Under the pieces are notes generated by a model. That model was not told the origin of the DNA. It was given only the letters and a program-made list of their open reading frames with translations, and did not search any database. From Sphingorhabdus wooponensis (GTDB taxonomy: Bacteria > Pseudomonadota > Alphaproteobacteria > Sphingomonadales > Sphingomonadaceae), in NCBI RefSeq assembly GCF_003933235.1, contig NZ_RWJI01000001.1, positions 626,001 to 690,000 on the forward strand: 64,000 nt of DNA, read 5' to 3'. Of this stretch, positions 28,193 to 38,306 are shown piece by piece (positions within the stretch are counted from its first letter, which is position 1; every line of letters starts with the position of its first letter). The translations under genes were made by a program, and so were the position numbers.

Positions 28193-29595
28193 GAGGCGTG
28201 CCAACTGATATAGGAATTGTGCATTTCGTAGGCATTGGCGGCATCGGCATGTCCGGTATTGCGGAGGTCATGCACAATTTGGGCTACCAAGTGCAGGGTA
28301 GCGATATTGCGGATAGCTATGTCATCGACGGCCTTAGGCAACGCGGTATCAAGGTAATGATTGGCCATAGCGCCGAAAATCTGGGCGAAGCCGCAGTGGT
28401 GGTAACATCGACGGCGGTGAAGAAAGGCAATCCTGAACGCGACGCCGCTTTGGAAAGACGGATACCTTTGGTACGCCGCGCCGAAATGTTGGCTGAATTG
28501 ATGCGGTTGAAGAACACCGTTGCTGTGGCTGGCACGCATGGCAAGACAACGACGACATCGCTGATTGCGGCGATGTTGGATCATGGCGGCATTGACCCGA
28601 CGGTCATTAATGGCGGTATCATCAACAGCTACGGTTCCAACGCACGCCTTGGGGCAAGCGATTGGATGGTGGTTGAAGCGGATGAAAGCGACGGCAGCTT
28701 CCTGCGGCTTGATGGGACGCTTGCGGTCGTCACCAATATCGATCCGGAACATCTCGATCATTATGGCGATTTTGATGCAATCAAAAACGCCTTTGTCGAA
28801 TTTGTCGAAAACGTGCCCTTTTATGGCGCAGCGATTATGTGTCTCGACCATCCCGAAGTGCAGGCTATTTTGCCGAAAATCCGGGACCGTCGGATCATTA
28901 CCTATGGCTTTTCGGCGCAGGCCGACATTCGCGGCGAAAATGTTACCCCGCACCCCGGCGGTAACAGCTTCGATGTTGTTGTTCGCGCCCGCGACGGGTC
29001 GCTACGTACTATAAAGAATATCGAACTTCCCATGCCGGGCCGCCACAATGTACAAAATGCGCTCGCCGCTGTCGCGGTAGGCCTTGAAATGGGCATGAGC
29101 GACGAGGCTGTCGCGCATGGCTTTGACAAATTTGGCGGTGTTAAACGGCGTTTTACCAAAGTGGGCGAAATAGATGGCGTCACGATCATCGACGATTATG
29201 GCCATCATCCGGTCGAAATCCGCGCCGTACTGTCTGCAGCACGTGAAGGTGCGCAGGGGCGGGTGATTGCCGTGGCACAGCCGCACCGCTTCACCCGGCT
29301 GCGCGACCATATGGATGACTTCCAACAAGCGTTTAACGACGCGGATATGGTCTTCATCACGCCGGTCTATGCCGCAGGGGAGGGACCAATTGAGGGCATA
29401 GATGCCGGCTCGTTGGTAAATGGCATTAAAGCAAGGGGGCATCGTTCCGCCACGACTGTATCGGACGCGGGTGACTTGGCGCGCAAGTTGGCCGAAATTG
29501 TGCAGGCCGATGACATTGTTGTATGCCTCGGTGCGGGCGACATCACGAAGTGGGCCGCAGGCCTTGCCGACGCGATAAAGGCAGCGCGTGCATGA
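28189..29595 (+). CDS. murC: UDP-N-acetylmuramate:L-alanine ligase
   Basis: The 468-residue protein is the first Mur ligase, adding L-alanine to UDP-MurNAc. The N-terminal UDP-binding motif is [16 protein letters not shown], the ATP loop is [16 protein letters not shown], and [12 protein letters not shown] is the MurC-specific signature. It overlaps murG and murB by four bases each. Confidence 0.98.
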   Translation: MRGVPTDIGIVHFVGIGGIGMSGIAEVMHNLGYQVQGSDIADSYVIDGLRQRGIKVMIGHSAENLGEAAVVVTSTAVKKGNPERDAALERRIPLVRRAEMLAELMRLKNTVAVAGTHGKTTTTSLIAAMLDHGGIDPTVINGGIINSYGSNARLGASDWMVVEADESDGSFLRLDGTLAVVTNIDPEHLDHYGDFDAIKNAFVEFVENVPFYGAAIMCLDHPEVQAILPKIRDRRIITYGFSAQADIRGENVTPHPGGNSFDVVVRARDGSLRTIKNIELPMPGRHNVQNALAAVAVGLEMGMSDEAVAHGFDKFGGVKRRFTKVGEIDGVTIIDDYGHHPVEIRAVLSAAREGAQGRVIAVAQPHRFTRLRDHMDDFQQAFNDADMVFITPVYAAGEGPIEGIDAGSLVNGIKARGHRSATTVSDAGDLARKLAEIVQADDIVVCLGAGDITKWAAGLADAIKAARA

Positions 29596-30488
29596 CAACG
29601 GAGCGCCTGCCGCACGTACAAGGACGACTAACCCAAGGCGCTCCGTTGGCGCCCTTGGTGTGGTTCAAGTCTGGCGGCTGTGCGGACATATTATTTGAAC
29701 CCAAGGATGTGGCTGACCTGCAATCCTTTTTGCGCGACCTTGACCCTACTGCGCCAGTGATGGCGCTTGGTCTGGGGTCTAACCTGATTGTCCGCGATGG
29801 CGGTTTCAGGGGCATTGTCATTCGTTTGGGCAAGGCCTTTGCGAAGGTTGCCTGCACCGATGCAATGACGTTGGAGTGCGGCGCGGGGGCGTCGGGCATA
29901 TTGGTGTCATCCACCGCGCGCGACAAGGGCATATCCGGCCTAGAGTTTCTCCGTTCCATCCCCGGCACCGTAGGTGGATTTGTACGCATGAATGGCGGCG
30001 CTTATGGTGGTGAGGTAAAAGACATTTTGCGCGATTGCGATGTGGTGATGCGCGACGGGACGTTGGTGACTTTGCCGGTGGAAGATTTGCATTACAGTTA
30101 TCGTCATTCCGAACTGCCCGATGGCGCAATTGTGGTGGCCGCGCGCTTCCAAGGCCACCTAGGCGATCCAGAAGCAATCCAGGCCGAGATGGACCGGATT
30201 AGCGCATCGCGTGAAGCATCGCAGCCATTGCGCTCCAAAACCGGCGGCTCCACCTTCAAAAATCCTGACGGACATAAAGCATGGCAATTGGTTGATGCTG
30301 CGGGATGCCGAGGTCTTCAGATTGGCGGTGCGCAGGTGTCCGAAAAACATACCAATTTTCTTATCAATACCGGCGATGCAACCAGTGCAGATATCGAGGC
30401 GCTTGGCGAAGAAGTGCGTGCCCGCGTATTGGCGCATTCGGGCGTAGAGTTAACATGGGAAATACAGCGCGTGGGTGAACCGAAATGA
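29592..30488 (+). CDS. murB: UDP-N-acetylenolpyruvoylglucosamine reductase
   Basis: The 298-residue FAD enzyme reduces UDP-GlcNAc-enolpyruvate to UDP-MurNAc with NADPH. FAD-binding motifs are [20 protein letters not shown] and [18 protein letters not shown]. The proton-donor Ser is probably in [17 protein letters not shown] segment and the KHTNFLIN ending suggest the type II layout, which lacks the extra Tyr loop. The ATG at 29592 lies in the murC stop; upstream in-frame codons inside murC are ignored. Confidence 0.96.
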   Translation: MTTERLPHVQGRLTQGAPLAPLVWFKSGGCADILFEPKDVADLQSFLRDLDPTAPVMALGLGSNLIVRDGGFRGIVIRLGKAFAKVACTDAMTLECGAGASGILVSSTARDKGISGLEFLRSIPGTVGGFVRMNGGAYGGEVKDILRDCDVVMRDGTLVTLPVEDLHYSYRHSELPDGAIVVAARFQGHLGDPEAIQAEMDRISASREASQPLRSKTGGSTFKNPDGHKAWQLVDAAGCRGLQIGGAQVSEKHTNFLINTGDATSADIEALGEEVRARVLAHSGVELTWEIQRVGEPK

Positions 30489-31408
30489 GTAAGCAAATTC
30501 ACGTTGCGGTATTGATGGGCGGATGGTCGAACGAGCGCCCCGTGTCCCTGATGAGCGGCAATGGTGTGGCCGATGCGCTTGAAAAGGTTGGTTATCAGGT
30601 CAGCCGCGTCGATATGGACCGCAATATCGCGCAAGTCCTTACGGCCCTTCGCCCTGACGTGGTGTTCAACGCCTTGCACGGTGTTCCTGGTGAAGATGGC
30701 ACGGTGCAGGGCATGCTGGATCTGATGGGCATCCCTTACACGCATAGCGGTATGGTGACCTCGGTCATCGCTATTGATAAGGAACTGACCAAACAGTGCC
30801 TCGTGCCTGCCGGCATCCCAATGCCCAAGGGTACGATGGTAGACAGCGAAAGCCTTTACATACGTGATCCTCTGCCGCGCCCTTATGTGCTGAAGCCAGT
30901 GAATGAAGGCAGCTCGGTGGGCGTCGCGATTGTCACCGAAGATAGCAATTACGGTAATCCGATCGCCCGCGATGCCAAAGGGCCATGGCAGGAATTTGAC
31001 CGACTTCTGGCTGAACCTTTCATCAAAGGCCGTGAGTTGACTGTGGCGGTATTGGGCGACAAGGCATTGTGTGTGACCGAGTTGAAACCCAAAAGCGGCT
31101 TTTACGATTTCGATGCGAAATATACGGACGGGCTGACGGAACATATTTGCCCTGCGGAAATCCCGGATGATATTGCCCAATATATGCTGGATACGGCCCT
31201 GCGCGCGCATCAATTGCTTGGCTGCAAAGGCACCTCGCGCACTGATTTCCGTTGGGATGATAGCGTTGGCATGGACGGCGTTTTTGTTCTCGAAACCAAT
31301 ACACAACCCGGCATGACACCGCTCAGTCTTGTGCCCGAACAAGCACGGCATGTTGGGATCAGCTATGAGCAACTTGTGGACATTATCGTTAAAGAGGCGC
31401 TGGCATAA
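30485..31408 (+). CDS. ddl: D-alanine:D-alanine ligase
   Basis: The 307-residue ATP-grasp enzyme joins two D-alanines for MurF. Visible parts are VLMGGWSNERPVSLMSG at the N-terminus, HGVPGEDGTVQGMLDLMGI, YVLKPVNEGSSVGVAIV (ATP loop) and the metal-binding FVLETNTQPGMTPLSLVPEQ. It overlaps murB by four bases and ftsQ by one. Confidence 0.97.
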   Translation: MSKQIHVAVLMGGWSNERPVSLMSGNGVADALEKVGYQVSRVDMDRNIAQVLTALRPDVVFNALHGVPGEDGTVQGMLDLMGIPYTHSGMVTSVIAIDKELTKQCLVPAGIPMPKGTMVDSESLYIRDPLPRPYVLKPVNEGSSVGVAIVTEDSNYGNPIARDAKGPWQEFDRLLAEPFIKGRELTVAVLGDKALCVTELKPKSGFYDFDAKYTDGLTEHICPAEIPDDIAQYMLDTALRAHQLLGCKGTSRTDFRWDDSVGMDGVFVLETNTQPGMTPLSLVPEQARHVGISYEQLVDIIVKEALA

Positions 31409-32364
31409 TGGCGGGTGTCGCACGTAAAGCGCCCGCAAAACGCAAGGCAAAAAGCCCAAGCCCTCGGCAAAAGGTGCTGCAATCGTCGTGGGTTGATATG
31501 TTAATACGCGCGCTGCCATTGTCCGAACAGGATGTGCAGCGCATTATTACCTGGATCATATTGGCGGCGTTCACGCTGCTTGCCTTTGTTGCGGCGCAAT
31601 ATGCCGGACTGACGGCTGCTGCTTACCAACAATATGCGGCGCTTGCGGCAAAGGCCGGCTTTGAAGTCCAGCGTGTCGAGGTTACAGGCATGGAACGAGT
31701 GGACCAGTTGAAAGTCTATCAATTGGTGCTCGCCGAAAAAGATCGTGCGATGCCCTTGGTGGATATCGACAAGGTGCGCGCGGATTTGCTGCAATATGGG
31801 TGGATTAAGGACGCCCGCGTTTCGCGGCAGTTGCCCAACACATTGGCGGTAGAGATTATTGAACGCAAGCCTGCTGCGATTTGGCAACGGAACGGAAAAT
31901 ATTCGCTAATCGACGCGAATGGCATCGTTCTAGCAAATGTTCGTGCCGGTGAGGGGGGCGACTTACCGACGTTGAATGGTATCGAAGCCAATACACATAT
32001 CGTCGCATTGAACGCCTTGCTTGATAATGCTTCGGCATTGAAATCGCAGGTTTCGGGCGCAACCTGGATTGGTAACCGGCGCTGGGATTTGCAGTTTCAA
32101 ACGGGCGAAACGCTGGCTTTGCCAGAGGGTGAGGCTGAAGCTGCCAAGGCATTACTGAACTTTGCACGCTTGGATGGCGTTCACCGGTTGCTAGGTCGCG
32201 ACCTTATCCATTTTGACCTGCGTGACCCTAATCGCGCTTATTTCCGCAAAGCACCAAAAGCAGAACCTACTAAAGTGCAACAGGCAGAGCCTGTTAAAGT
32301 GGATAATAAAGACGATAATAAAAATAACGAAATAACAAAAAAAAACAATGGATTGACGGCATGA
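31408..32364 (+). CDS. ftsQ: cell division protein FtsQ
   Basis: The 318-residue bitopic divisome protein has a basic cytoplasmic N-terminus (ARKAPAKRKAKSPSPR), a membrane helix at ~48-70 (IITWIILAAFTLLAFVAAQY), a POTRA domain (FEVQRVEVTGMERVDQLKVY ...) and a beta domain. It links early and late division proteins. The last ~35 residues are a Lys/Asn/Asp-rich tail (VDNKDDNKNNEITKKN) coded by strongly A-rich DNA with nine A in a row at 32337-32345. That base use is unlike the rest of the gene. It overlaps ftsA by four bases. Confidence 0.94.
   Translation: MAGVARKAPAKRKAKSPSPRQKVLQSSWVDMLIRALPLSEQDVQRIITWIILAAFTLLAFVAAQYAGLTAAAYQQYAALAAKAGFEVQRVEVTGMERVDQLKVYQLVLAEKDRAMPLVDIDKVRADLLQYGWIKDARVSRQLPNTLAVEIIERKPAAIWQRNGKYSLIDANGIVLANVRAGEGGDLPTLNGIEANTHIVALNALLDNASALKSQVSGATWIGNRRWDLQFQTGETLALPEGEAEAAKALLNFARLDGVHRLLGRDLIHFDLRDPNRAYFRKAPKAEPTKVQQAEPVKVDNKDDNKNNEITKKNNGLTA
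32334..32346 (+). promoter_or_regulatory. A9 tract with slippery heptamer at the end of ftsQ
   Basis: Codons ACA AAA AAA AAC in the ftsQ frame contain A AAA AAA and A AAA AAC, both -1 slippery heptamers, fifteen bases before the ftsA ATG. A -1 ribosomal shift, or RNA polymerase adding one A, moves reading from ftsQ into the ftsA frame with no stop between. Whether slippage happens is unknown. Confidence 0.45.
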
Positions 32365-33626
32365 AAACGGCGCGCGCTGAACGACTAATTTCGGCGATTG
32401 ATATCGGTTCATCAAAAGTGTCGGCGTTAATTGCCCGACAAACGGAAAATGGTGATTTGCTAGTGCTGGGCACGGGGCAGCGCGAGAGCCGGGGCGTTAC
32501 CCGTGGCTGCATTGCAGATGTCGAACAAGCCGAATTGTCCGTTCGCCATGCGGTCGAGCAAGCGGAGCGCATTGCTGGCCTTAACATTGACCGGGCTTGG
32601 GTCGGGATGTCTTCGGGTGGTCTCGATAGTATGTTGGCGCCCGTTGAAATCGAATTAGGCGGCGACCGTATCACGCAAGATGATGTGGACGAACTGCTCC
32701 AGGCTGGGCGTGCCAATATTCAGACAGGTGGTAAAATTGCGCTGCATATCCAACCTACATTATATGCGCTCGATGGTGTTGGCGGTGTGGCAAATCCGGT
32801 TGGGCTGCACGCAAATAGGCTGGGTGTTGACGTGCATGTCGTGCTTGCTGACCAATCACCGGTCCGCAACATGGATATGACGGTGCGCTCTGCGCATTTG
32901 GATGTTGATTCGCTGGTGGTTGGACCCGTTGCAACAGGCCTTGCCTGTTTGACGGCTGAAGAACGTGAGCTTGGCGTTGCGCTTGTCGAATTTGGGGCAG
33001 CGGTGACCAACGTGTCGGTATTCATAGGTGGGATGCTGGTCGGTCTTGAAACCATTCAAAAAGGCGGATCGGACATTACCGACGATATCGCGTCTGTCTT
33101 TGGTATTCGCCGTGCGCAAGCAGAGCGGCTGAAATGTTTTCACGGTTCGGCGCTGACTAGCCCACGTGACCATCAGGAAGTGCTCGACATCGGCCCGGAC
33201 GAAAATGGCGTTGAACCGGGCAATCAAGCGCCACGCATCACTAAAGCGCAGTTGAATGCCGTAGTGTGCCAGCGCGTCGACGGCATTGTGACCGAAGTTG
33301 CGCAGGCGTTAAAAACATTGGGCTTTACGGGACCATCGGGACATCAGGTTGTCCTGACCGGTGGCGGCGCTGAATTAAAAGGTGCTGCTGAACATATGCA
33401 GAGCGCATTAGGTCGCACGGTCCGTATCGGGCGTCCAACTGGACTTGTCAGCATTCCCGAGGCACATTCTGGTCCCGCTTTCTCAACGCTTGTTGGGTTG
33501 ATTCACTATGCTGCTTCAGAGCGGGTTGAACAGCAATCGGGCTATGAATTGCGCGCAGAGCATCTGGGCGGATCGATACCAGATTTGATTGAACGCATAA
33601 AACGGGCGGTTCGTGAGAATTTTTAG
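32361..33626 (+). CDS. ftsA: cell division protein FtsA
   Basis: The 421-residue actin-like ATPase tethers FtsZ to the membrane and recruits later division proteins. The phosphate-1 loop is SAIDIGSSKVSALIAR, the SHS2/1C region follows, and VVLTGGGAELKGAAEHM is the adenosine motif. The C-terminal IPDLIERIKRAVRENF is the amphipathic membrane-targeting helix. It is the last gene of the gapless dcw chain; ftsZ follows after 185 bases. Confidence 0.97.
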   Translation: MKTARAERLISAIDIGSSKVSALIARQTENGDLLVLGTGQRESRGVTRGCIADVEQAELSVRHAVEQAERIAGLNIDRAWVGMSSGGLDSMLAPVEIELGGDRITQDDVDELLQAGRANIQTGGKIALHIQPTLYALDGVGGVANPVGLHANRLGVDVHVVLADQSPVRNMDMTVRSAHLDVDSLVVGPVATGLACLTAEERELGVALVEFGAAVTNVSVFIGGMLVGLETIQKGGSDITDDIASVFGIRRAQAERLKCFHGSALTSPRDHQEVLDIGPDENGVEPGNQAPRITKAQLNAVVCQRVDGIVTEVAQALKTLGFTGPSGHQVVLTGGGAELKGAAEHMQSALGRTVRIGRPTGLVSIPEAHSGPAFSTLVGLIHYAASERVEQQSGYELRAEHLGGSIPDLIERIKRAVRENF

Positions 33627-33811
33627 CCGGTAACCGCATAAATTCTGCGGCAAGTCGAAAAAATGGCCTGAAATTTCGACGATGAAGTCATCGCGCTTCT
33701 GGCCTGATAGAAACCTGTGCAAAACGGGTAAATTTCTGATGTGCGCTTTACGCTTTTGTGCCAAAAGCATCTAAATTTCGAACAAGCCAAAGAGGCTAAG
33801 GGGATAAAGTT
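33627..33811. promoter_or_regulatory. ftsA-ftsZ intergenic region with inverted repeats, probable ftsZ promoter
   Basis: This is the first real gap after 16.8 kb of overlapping genes, so a separate ftsZ promoter is likely. Two inverted repeats are seen: CCGCA/TGCGG near 33637-33653, and GTCGAAA/TTTCGAC at 33654-33660 and 33674-33680. AAGGGGATAAAGTT gives ftsZ a good ribosome site. I found no clear TTAA-N7-TTAA CtrA box. Confidence 0.5.
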
Positions 33812-35311
33812 ATGAGCATCAATATCGGACCACCCATGGTTGACGAATTGAAGCCGAAAATTGCAGTGATAGGTGTTGGTGGTGCCGGCGGTAACGCGGT
33901 TGCCAATATGATTAGCGCTAAGGTTGAAGGCGTCGACTTCGTCGTGGCTAATACCGATGCGCAGGCATTGAACGCCTCGCCTGCGGATTATCGCATTCAG
34001 CTTGGGCCTGAGATTACGCAAGGTCTTGGCGCTGGTTCTCGTCCTGAGGTTGGCCGCGCAGCTGCAGAAGAAACGATTGAGCAAGTTAAGTCTGCTTTGG
34101 CGGGTTGCCATATGTGCTTCATCGCTGCTGGCATGGGCGGCGGAACCGGAACCGGTGCTGCGCCTGTTATCGCGCAAGCTGCACGCGAAATGAACATTTT
34201 GACTGTTGGTGTTGTTACCAAGCCGTTCCTTTTTGAAGGATCGCGTAGGATGCGCTCCGCAGAATCAGGCATCGCCGAACTGCAACAGCATGTGGACACC
34301 CTCATTGTTATTCCGAACCAAAACCTGTTTTTGGTGGCGAACCCGAACACGACGTTCAAAGAGGCATTTTTGCTTGCTGACGAAGTTCTGCAACAGGGCG
34401 TTCGCGGTATCACGGACCTCATGGTCATGCCTGGCTTAATCAACCTCGATTTTGCCGACGTCCGGTCCGTCATGCACGAAATGGGCAAAGCAATGATGGG
34501 TACGGGCGAAGCCGAAGGCGATGGCCGTGCACTTGAAGCTGCGGAGAGGGCGATTGCCAACCCGTTGCTCGACGGTGTCTCGATGCAAGGCGCAAAGGGC
34601 GTTATCGTGTCGATCACTGGTGGCGAAGATATGCGCCTGATGGAAGTGGATGAAGCTGCGAACCATATTCGTGAGCTGGTTGACCCTGATGCAAACATCA
34701 TCTGGGGGTCGGCGTTTAACGAAAATCTGAATGGCAAAATCCGCGTTTCGGTTGTGGCAACCGGTATCGATAATGATGGCATAGCTGCATCGCCGGCAAC
34801 GCAATCGCGCACGCCATTTTCGTTTAGCCGGCCGGCGCCTGAGCCCGTTGCGGCCGCTCCTGCGCCAACAGCGTCTTTATTCGAAACCACCGATTCTGCG
34901 CCAGCTGAAGAAGACGTGCAGGTTGCGGAACCAGCAGCTGAGGCTGAAGACGATAGCTTGGTCTTGGGCAGTGATTTTGAAGTCCCCACAGCTGATGAAG
35001 AAGCCAGCGAACAAAGCGCCCCAGAAACGAACGCCTTTTCGCCTACGTCTTGGGCAGGTGCAGATGCGCTTGAACTGAACACGCCAGCAGACGAAAATGC
35101 GAACGCAAATGCACCATCGCCTGCACCGGTAGACGTGACGCAGGCGCCAGAGCGAGCGGCGCCGCGCATTCCCACAGGTGGGACATTGTTTGAACGTATG
35201 TCGAACCTCTCTCGTGGTCTTTCCCGGTCCGACGATGACGATGATAAGGGCGCCGGTGGTGCAAGCAGCTCTGGCATTCCGCGTTTCCTTGATAGGCAGA
35301 ACAACTCGTAA
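33812..35311 (+). CDS. ftsZ: cell division protein FtsZ
   Basis: The 499-residue tubulin-like GTPase forms the Z-ring. N-terminal [14 protein letters not shown] and the tubulin signature GGGTGTG (residues 109-115) bind [14 protein letters not shown] is the T7 loop that completes the active site of the next subunit. A globular domain of about 320 residues is followed by a ~165-residue Pro/Ala/Glu-rich disordered linker and the conserved C-terminal peptide [12 protein letters not shown], which binds FtsA. Long linkers are usual in alphaproteobacteria. Confidence 0.98.
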   Translation: MSINIGPPMVDELKPKIAVIGVGGAGGNAVANMISAKVEGVDFVVANTDAQALNASPADYRIQLGPEITQGLGAGSRPEVGRAAAEETIEQVKSALAGCHMCFIAAGMGGGTGTGAAPVIAQAAREMNILTVGVVTKPFLFEGSRRMRSAESGIAELQQHVDTLIVIPNQNLFLVANPNTTFKEAFLLADEVLQQGVRGITDLMVMPGLINLDFADVRSVMHEMGKAMMGTGEAEGDGRALEAAERAIANPLLDGVSMQGAKGVIVSITGGEDMRLMEVDEAANHIRELVDPDANIIWGSAFNENLNGKIRVSVVATGIDNDGIAASPATQSRTPFSFSRPAPEPVAAAPAPTASLFETTDSAPAEEDVQVAEPAAEAEDDSLVLGSDFEVPTADEEASEQSAPETNAFSPTSWAGADALELNTPADENANANAPSPAPVDVTQAPERAAPRIPTGGTLFERMSNLSRGLSRSDDDDDKGAGGASSSGIPRFLDRQNNS

Positions 35312-35417
35312 GCCAAGTCTACATCGCAGCGTCATTTCGTCCGCTTTAGGCAACCGTTTGTCGGAGCATTGCGTAAACATGCTTTGCGTCCGGCAATCGG
35401 CATTCCAATAAGGGCGA

Positions 35418-37115
35418 ATGAATGTGACAATGTTACGTGGAGCAGCGATATTCTGTGCGCTCGCTTTTCAATCCGGAGTGTTCGCGCAAGCCTTTGATGA
35501 AAGCGCGCTCGAAGCACTGGATCAGGCAGCGCCCGCTGCACCGATCAGTGCGGAGCCCGCAGGGGCAGCTGAATTGCGCGCCGCCATGCGCCGGATATCA
35601 TTTAATCCTTCCGATGCCGCCGCCATGGCTGACGCGGGTGATGCGTCACTTGCGTTGGGGGATGCCAACGCCGCCTTGAACTTCTTCACGCGTGCCAATG
35701 CACTCCGCCCCGGCAACAGCCGTATACTGTCAGGTTTAGCTACAGCGACGGTACACACGGAAAACCCCTTCGAAGCGTTGCGTTTGTTTGATCAAGCCGT
35801 GCGTCTGGGTGCCAGCGAGCGTTCGATTGCTTTGGATCGTGCATTGGCGTTTGACCTGTTGGGCAATTTTGGCCGCGCGCAGCAGGATTATAAGCTGGCG
35901 CGGACAGCATCGACCTCCGATGATCTCATAATCCGCCAAGCGGTGTCCTTGTCTCTCGCGGGACAAAAAGAGCCCGCCGACGCGATGCTTGTCCCGCTGC
36001 TGCAACGCAACAGTCCGGCTGCATGGCGTGCGCGGGCGTTTATTCTGGCGGCCCGTGGCGAGCTGCGTGAATCTACGAAAGTTGCGCAAGGCTTCATGGA
36101 TGCAGGTTCGGCGCTGCGTATGGAGCGTTATTTCCGCTTAATGCCGTCCTTGACGGATGCGCAGAAAGCGGCGGCAATCCATTTGGGGCATTTTCCAACA
36201 AGCCAAGCGGTCGGGCGTGACAGTGAACAGGTGCGCCGCATTGCATCGGCGCTACCGCAAACGCCGGTCGTTTCCGGCGATAATCGCCTTATTCCATCCG
36301 GTACTGCCCTCGGACCAAAAGCTGCGCCCACGCGCGACAGCAAAAGCACGCCGAAGCCTGATCGTGCACGTAACCAAAATGAGCAGCAGCCGGTAGAAAG
36401 TCAGGCCGTCGTCGCCAATGTTCCCGAATCGCAAAAGCTGCCCAAGACAGAAACTGCGCGCCCATTGGTCAGTGCAGCATTAGTAAAGCCGGCAAGCACG
36501 TTGACGCCTTCGCCACTTTCAGCGCAGGCCCAAAATACGCCCGTGGCCGCAGAGCCTCAGCCCAAGTCCGCTGTCATTACGCTACAACCCACCCAAAACG
36601 CTGCGTCAGCAACGGAGGCGCTTGCTTTAACGCAGGCCCCTGCAGTCGCGGTTCAAGCGCCTGAACCTGTACCTGCGGAGCGGGTTGCGTCATCCCGGTT
36701 TGACCTGGGTGCTATTGTGGAAGCCATTGATATTCCGGAAAGCGAACAACGGCCGTCGCAAATTCCCGTTGATTTGAAAAAGCTTAAACCAGTCGTTAAG
36801 GTCGACCCAAAGCTTGCGGCTAAGGCCAAGGCTGAAAAGGATCATCCTGCCCGCTTCTGGGTACAAATCGCGACCGGAAATGCCGATGCTCTGGATTTTG
36901 ATTATCGCAAACTTTCTAAAACTTATGCGGTCCTCTTAAAATCCCGAAAGGCCTTCACAGCCGAATGGGGCAGAACGGACCGGTTGTTAGTGGGGCCTTT
37001 TGCGGACCAAAAAGCCGCAAAAAAATGGGAAGGCGACTATAAAAAGGCCGGTGGCGATGCCTTTATGTGGAAAAGCGAGATGGGCGAGGTCGTTAATCCG
37101 TTGAAAACAAAATAG
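35418..37115 (+). CDS. TPR and SPOR-domain secreted protein next to ftsZ
   Basis: The 565-residue protein has a signal peptide (MLRGAAIFCALAFQSGVFAQ), TPR-like helical repeats at ~65-240 (ALGDANAALNFFTRANALRP, ENPFEALRLFDQAVRLG), a ~200-residue Pro/Ala-rich linker and a C-terminal SPOR domain at ~475-555 (RFWVQIATGNADALDFDYRK ... RLLVGPFADQKAAKKW). The SPOR domain should bind denuded septal glycan, and the TPRs would bind a partner in the periplasm. It follows ftsZ by 106 bases on the same strand, supporting a division role. I do not recognise a named homologue. Confidence 0.82.
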   Translation: MNVTMLRGAAIFCALAFQSGVFAQAFDESALEALDQAAPAAPISAEPAGAAELRAAMRRISFNPSDAAAMADAGDASLALGDANAALNFFTRANALRPGNSRILSGLATATVHTENPFEALRLFDQAVRLGASERSIALDRALAFDLLGNFGRAQQDYKLARTASTSDDLIIRQAVSLSLAGQKEPADAMLVPLLQRNSPAAWRARAFILAARGELRESTKVAQGFMDAGSALRMERYFRLMPSLTDAQKAAAIHLGHFPTSQAVGRDSEQVRRIASALPQTPVVSGDNRLIPSGTALGPKAAPTRDSKSTPKPDRARNQNEQQPVESQAVVANVPESQKLPKTETARPLVSAALVKPASTLTPSPLSAQAQNTPVAAEPQPKSAVITLQPTQNAASATEALALTQAPAVAVQAPEPVPAERVASSRFDLGAIVEAIDIPESEQRPSQIPVDLKKLKPVVKVDPKLAAKAKAEKDHPARFWVQIATGNADALDFDYRKLSKTYAVLLKSRKAFTAEWGRTDRLLVGPFADQKAAKKWEGDYKKAGGDAFMWKSEMGEVVNPLKTK

Positions 37116-37154
37116 CGGCTTCCGGTTGGTCGCACTTGGCGGCATAAGCGCGGA

Positions 37155-38306
37155 ATGTCGCATCTTGCCCCTTATGCTTCCTTTCCCGACCGCAGCCGTG
37201 GTCGACTTCACGATGAGCCCGCGCGCGATATTCGTGGACCCCGTGACATTTTCCAGCGCGATCGTGACCGCATCATCCATTCGATCGCGTTTCGTCGCCT
37301 GCGCCACAAGACACAGGTTTTTATCTCACCTGATGGTGACCATTTTCGTGTCCGGCTGACTCATAGCCTTGAGGTCGCGCAAATTGGCCGGACGATTGCC
37401 CGCGCGTTGGGCCTCAATGAAGATCTGACCGAGGCCTTATGTCTGGCCCATGATATTGGCCATCCACCCTTCGGCCATGCCGGCGAGGATGCGCTTGAAG
37501 AGGCGATGAAGCCCTTTGGCGGGTTCGACCATAATGCGCAGACGCTGCGCACGCTGACGCTGCTGGAATCGCCTTATCCGTCATGGCCGGGCTTGAACTT
37601 AAGTTGGGAATTGCTGGAAGGGCTGGCCAAACATAATGGTCCGGTTGCCAATGCCGGTTGGGCATTGGCCGAAGTTAACGCCGGCTTTGATCTTAACTTG
37701 ACCGATTGGCCTTCGTTGGAGGCGCAGGTCGCGGCGATTAGCGACGATATCGCGTATGACAATCATGATATTGATGATGGCATCAGGGCAGGGTTGCTCG
37801 ACATGGATCAATTGCTTGAGCTGCCGTTCGTGGCGGAGCGTTGGCAGGCGATATTGGCGCGCTATCCTGACGTAAAGCCACGCCGCTTGATCGGCGAACT
37901 GACGCGGGAACAGATTGGCGTGATGGTCAATGATGTGATTGAATCCACGCGCGCGAGAATCCAAGAATTAGGCATTAAAGACGCACATGATGTCCGCAAT
38001 GCGGGCGTTATGATCGGTGGATTTTCGTCCGAAATGGCGACGCGAGAGCGGCGGCTCAAGAAGTTCATGTATCAAAAGCTCTACCATCACCCCACGCAGA
38101 CTGCAGCGGCGGTGGAGGCATCAAAGATCGTACGCGAATTGTTCATGGCCTATCGCAATGATGTCCGCCTGCTGCCGCCCGAATGGCGCGAGAATTTGCC
38201 GGATGAAGACCCCGCGCGCAGCCGCCATATTGGCGACTTTTTAGCGGGCATGACCGATCGGTACGCCACCGACCGGCATCGCGAACTCTGTGGGACGCCA
38301 GCGTGA
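37155..38306 (+). CDS. dgt: deoxyguanosinetriphosphate triphosphohydrolase-like protein
   Basis: The 383-residue HD-domain protein of the dGTPase family (type 2, shorter than E. coli Dgt) splits dNTPs to deoxynucleoside and triphosphate. The metal-binding histidines are in [15 protein letters not shown] and [19 protein letters not shown], and the later metal Asp in [17 protein letters not shown]-terminal [20 protein letters not shown] is family-typical. It overlaps the following gene by one base. Confidence 0.93.
   Translation: MSHLAPYASFPDRSRGRLHDEPARDIRGPRDIFQRDRDRIIHSIAFRRLRHKTQVFISPDGDHFRVRLTHSLEVAQIGRTIARALGLNEDLTEALCLAHDIGHPPFGHAGEDALEEAMKPFGGFDHNAQTLRTLTLLESPYPSWPGLNLSWELLEGLAKHNGPVANAGWALAEVNAGFDLNLTDWPSLEAQVAAISDDIAYDNHDIDDGIRAGLLDMDQLLELPFVAERWQAILARYPDVKPRRLIGELTREQIGVMVNDVIESTRARIQELGIKDAHDVRNAGVMIGGFSSEMATRERRLKKFMYQKLYHHPTQTAAAVEASKIVRELFMAYRNDVRLLPPEWRENLPDEDPARSRHIGDFLAGMTDRYATDRHRELCGTPA

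Noticed and set aside
30317-31519. 400-codon minus-strand frame opposite ddl, murB end and ftsQ start
   Set aside because: It covers parts of three well-supported genes, has no recognisable domain, and looks like a codon-bias shadow.
33997-35316. 439-codon open frame on the minus strand opposite ftsZ
   Set aside because: It is fully antisense to ftsZ, is rich in Ser/Ala/Pro as expected from a complementary strand, has no family resemblance, and its start lies just past the ftsZ stop.
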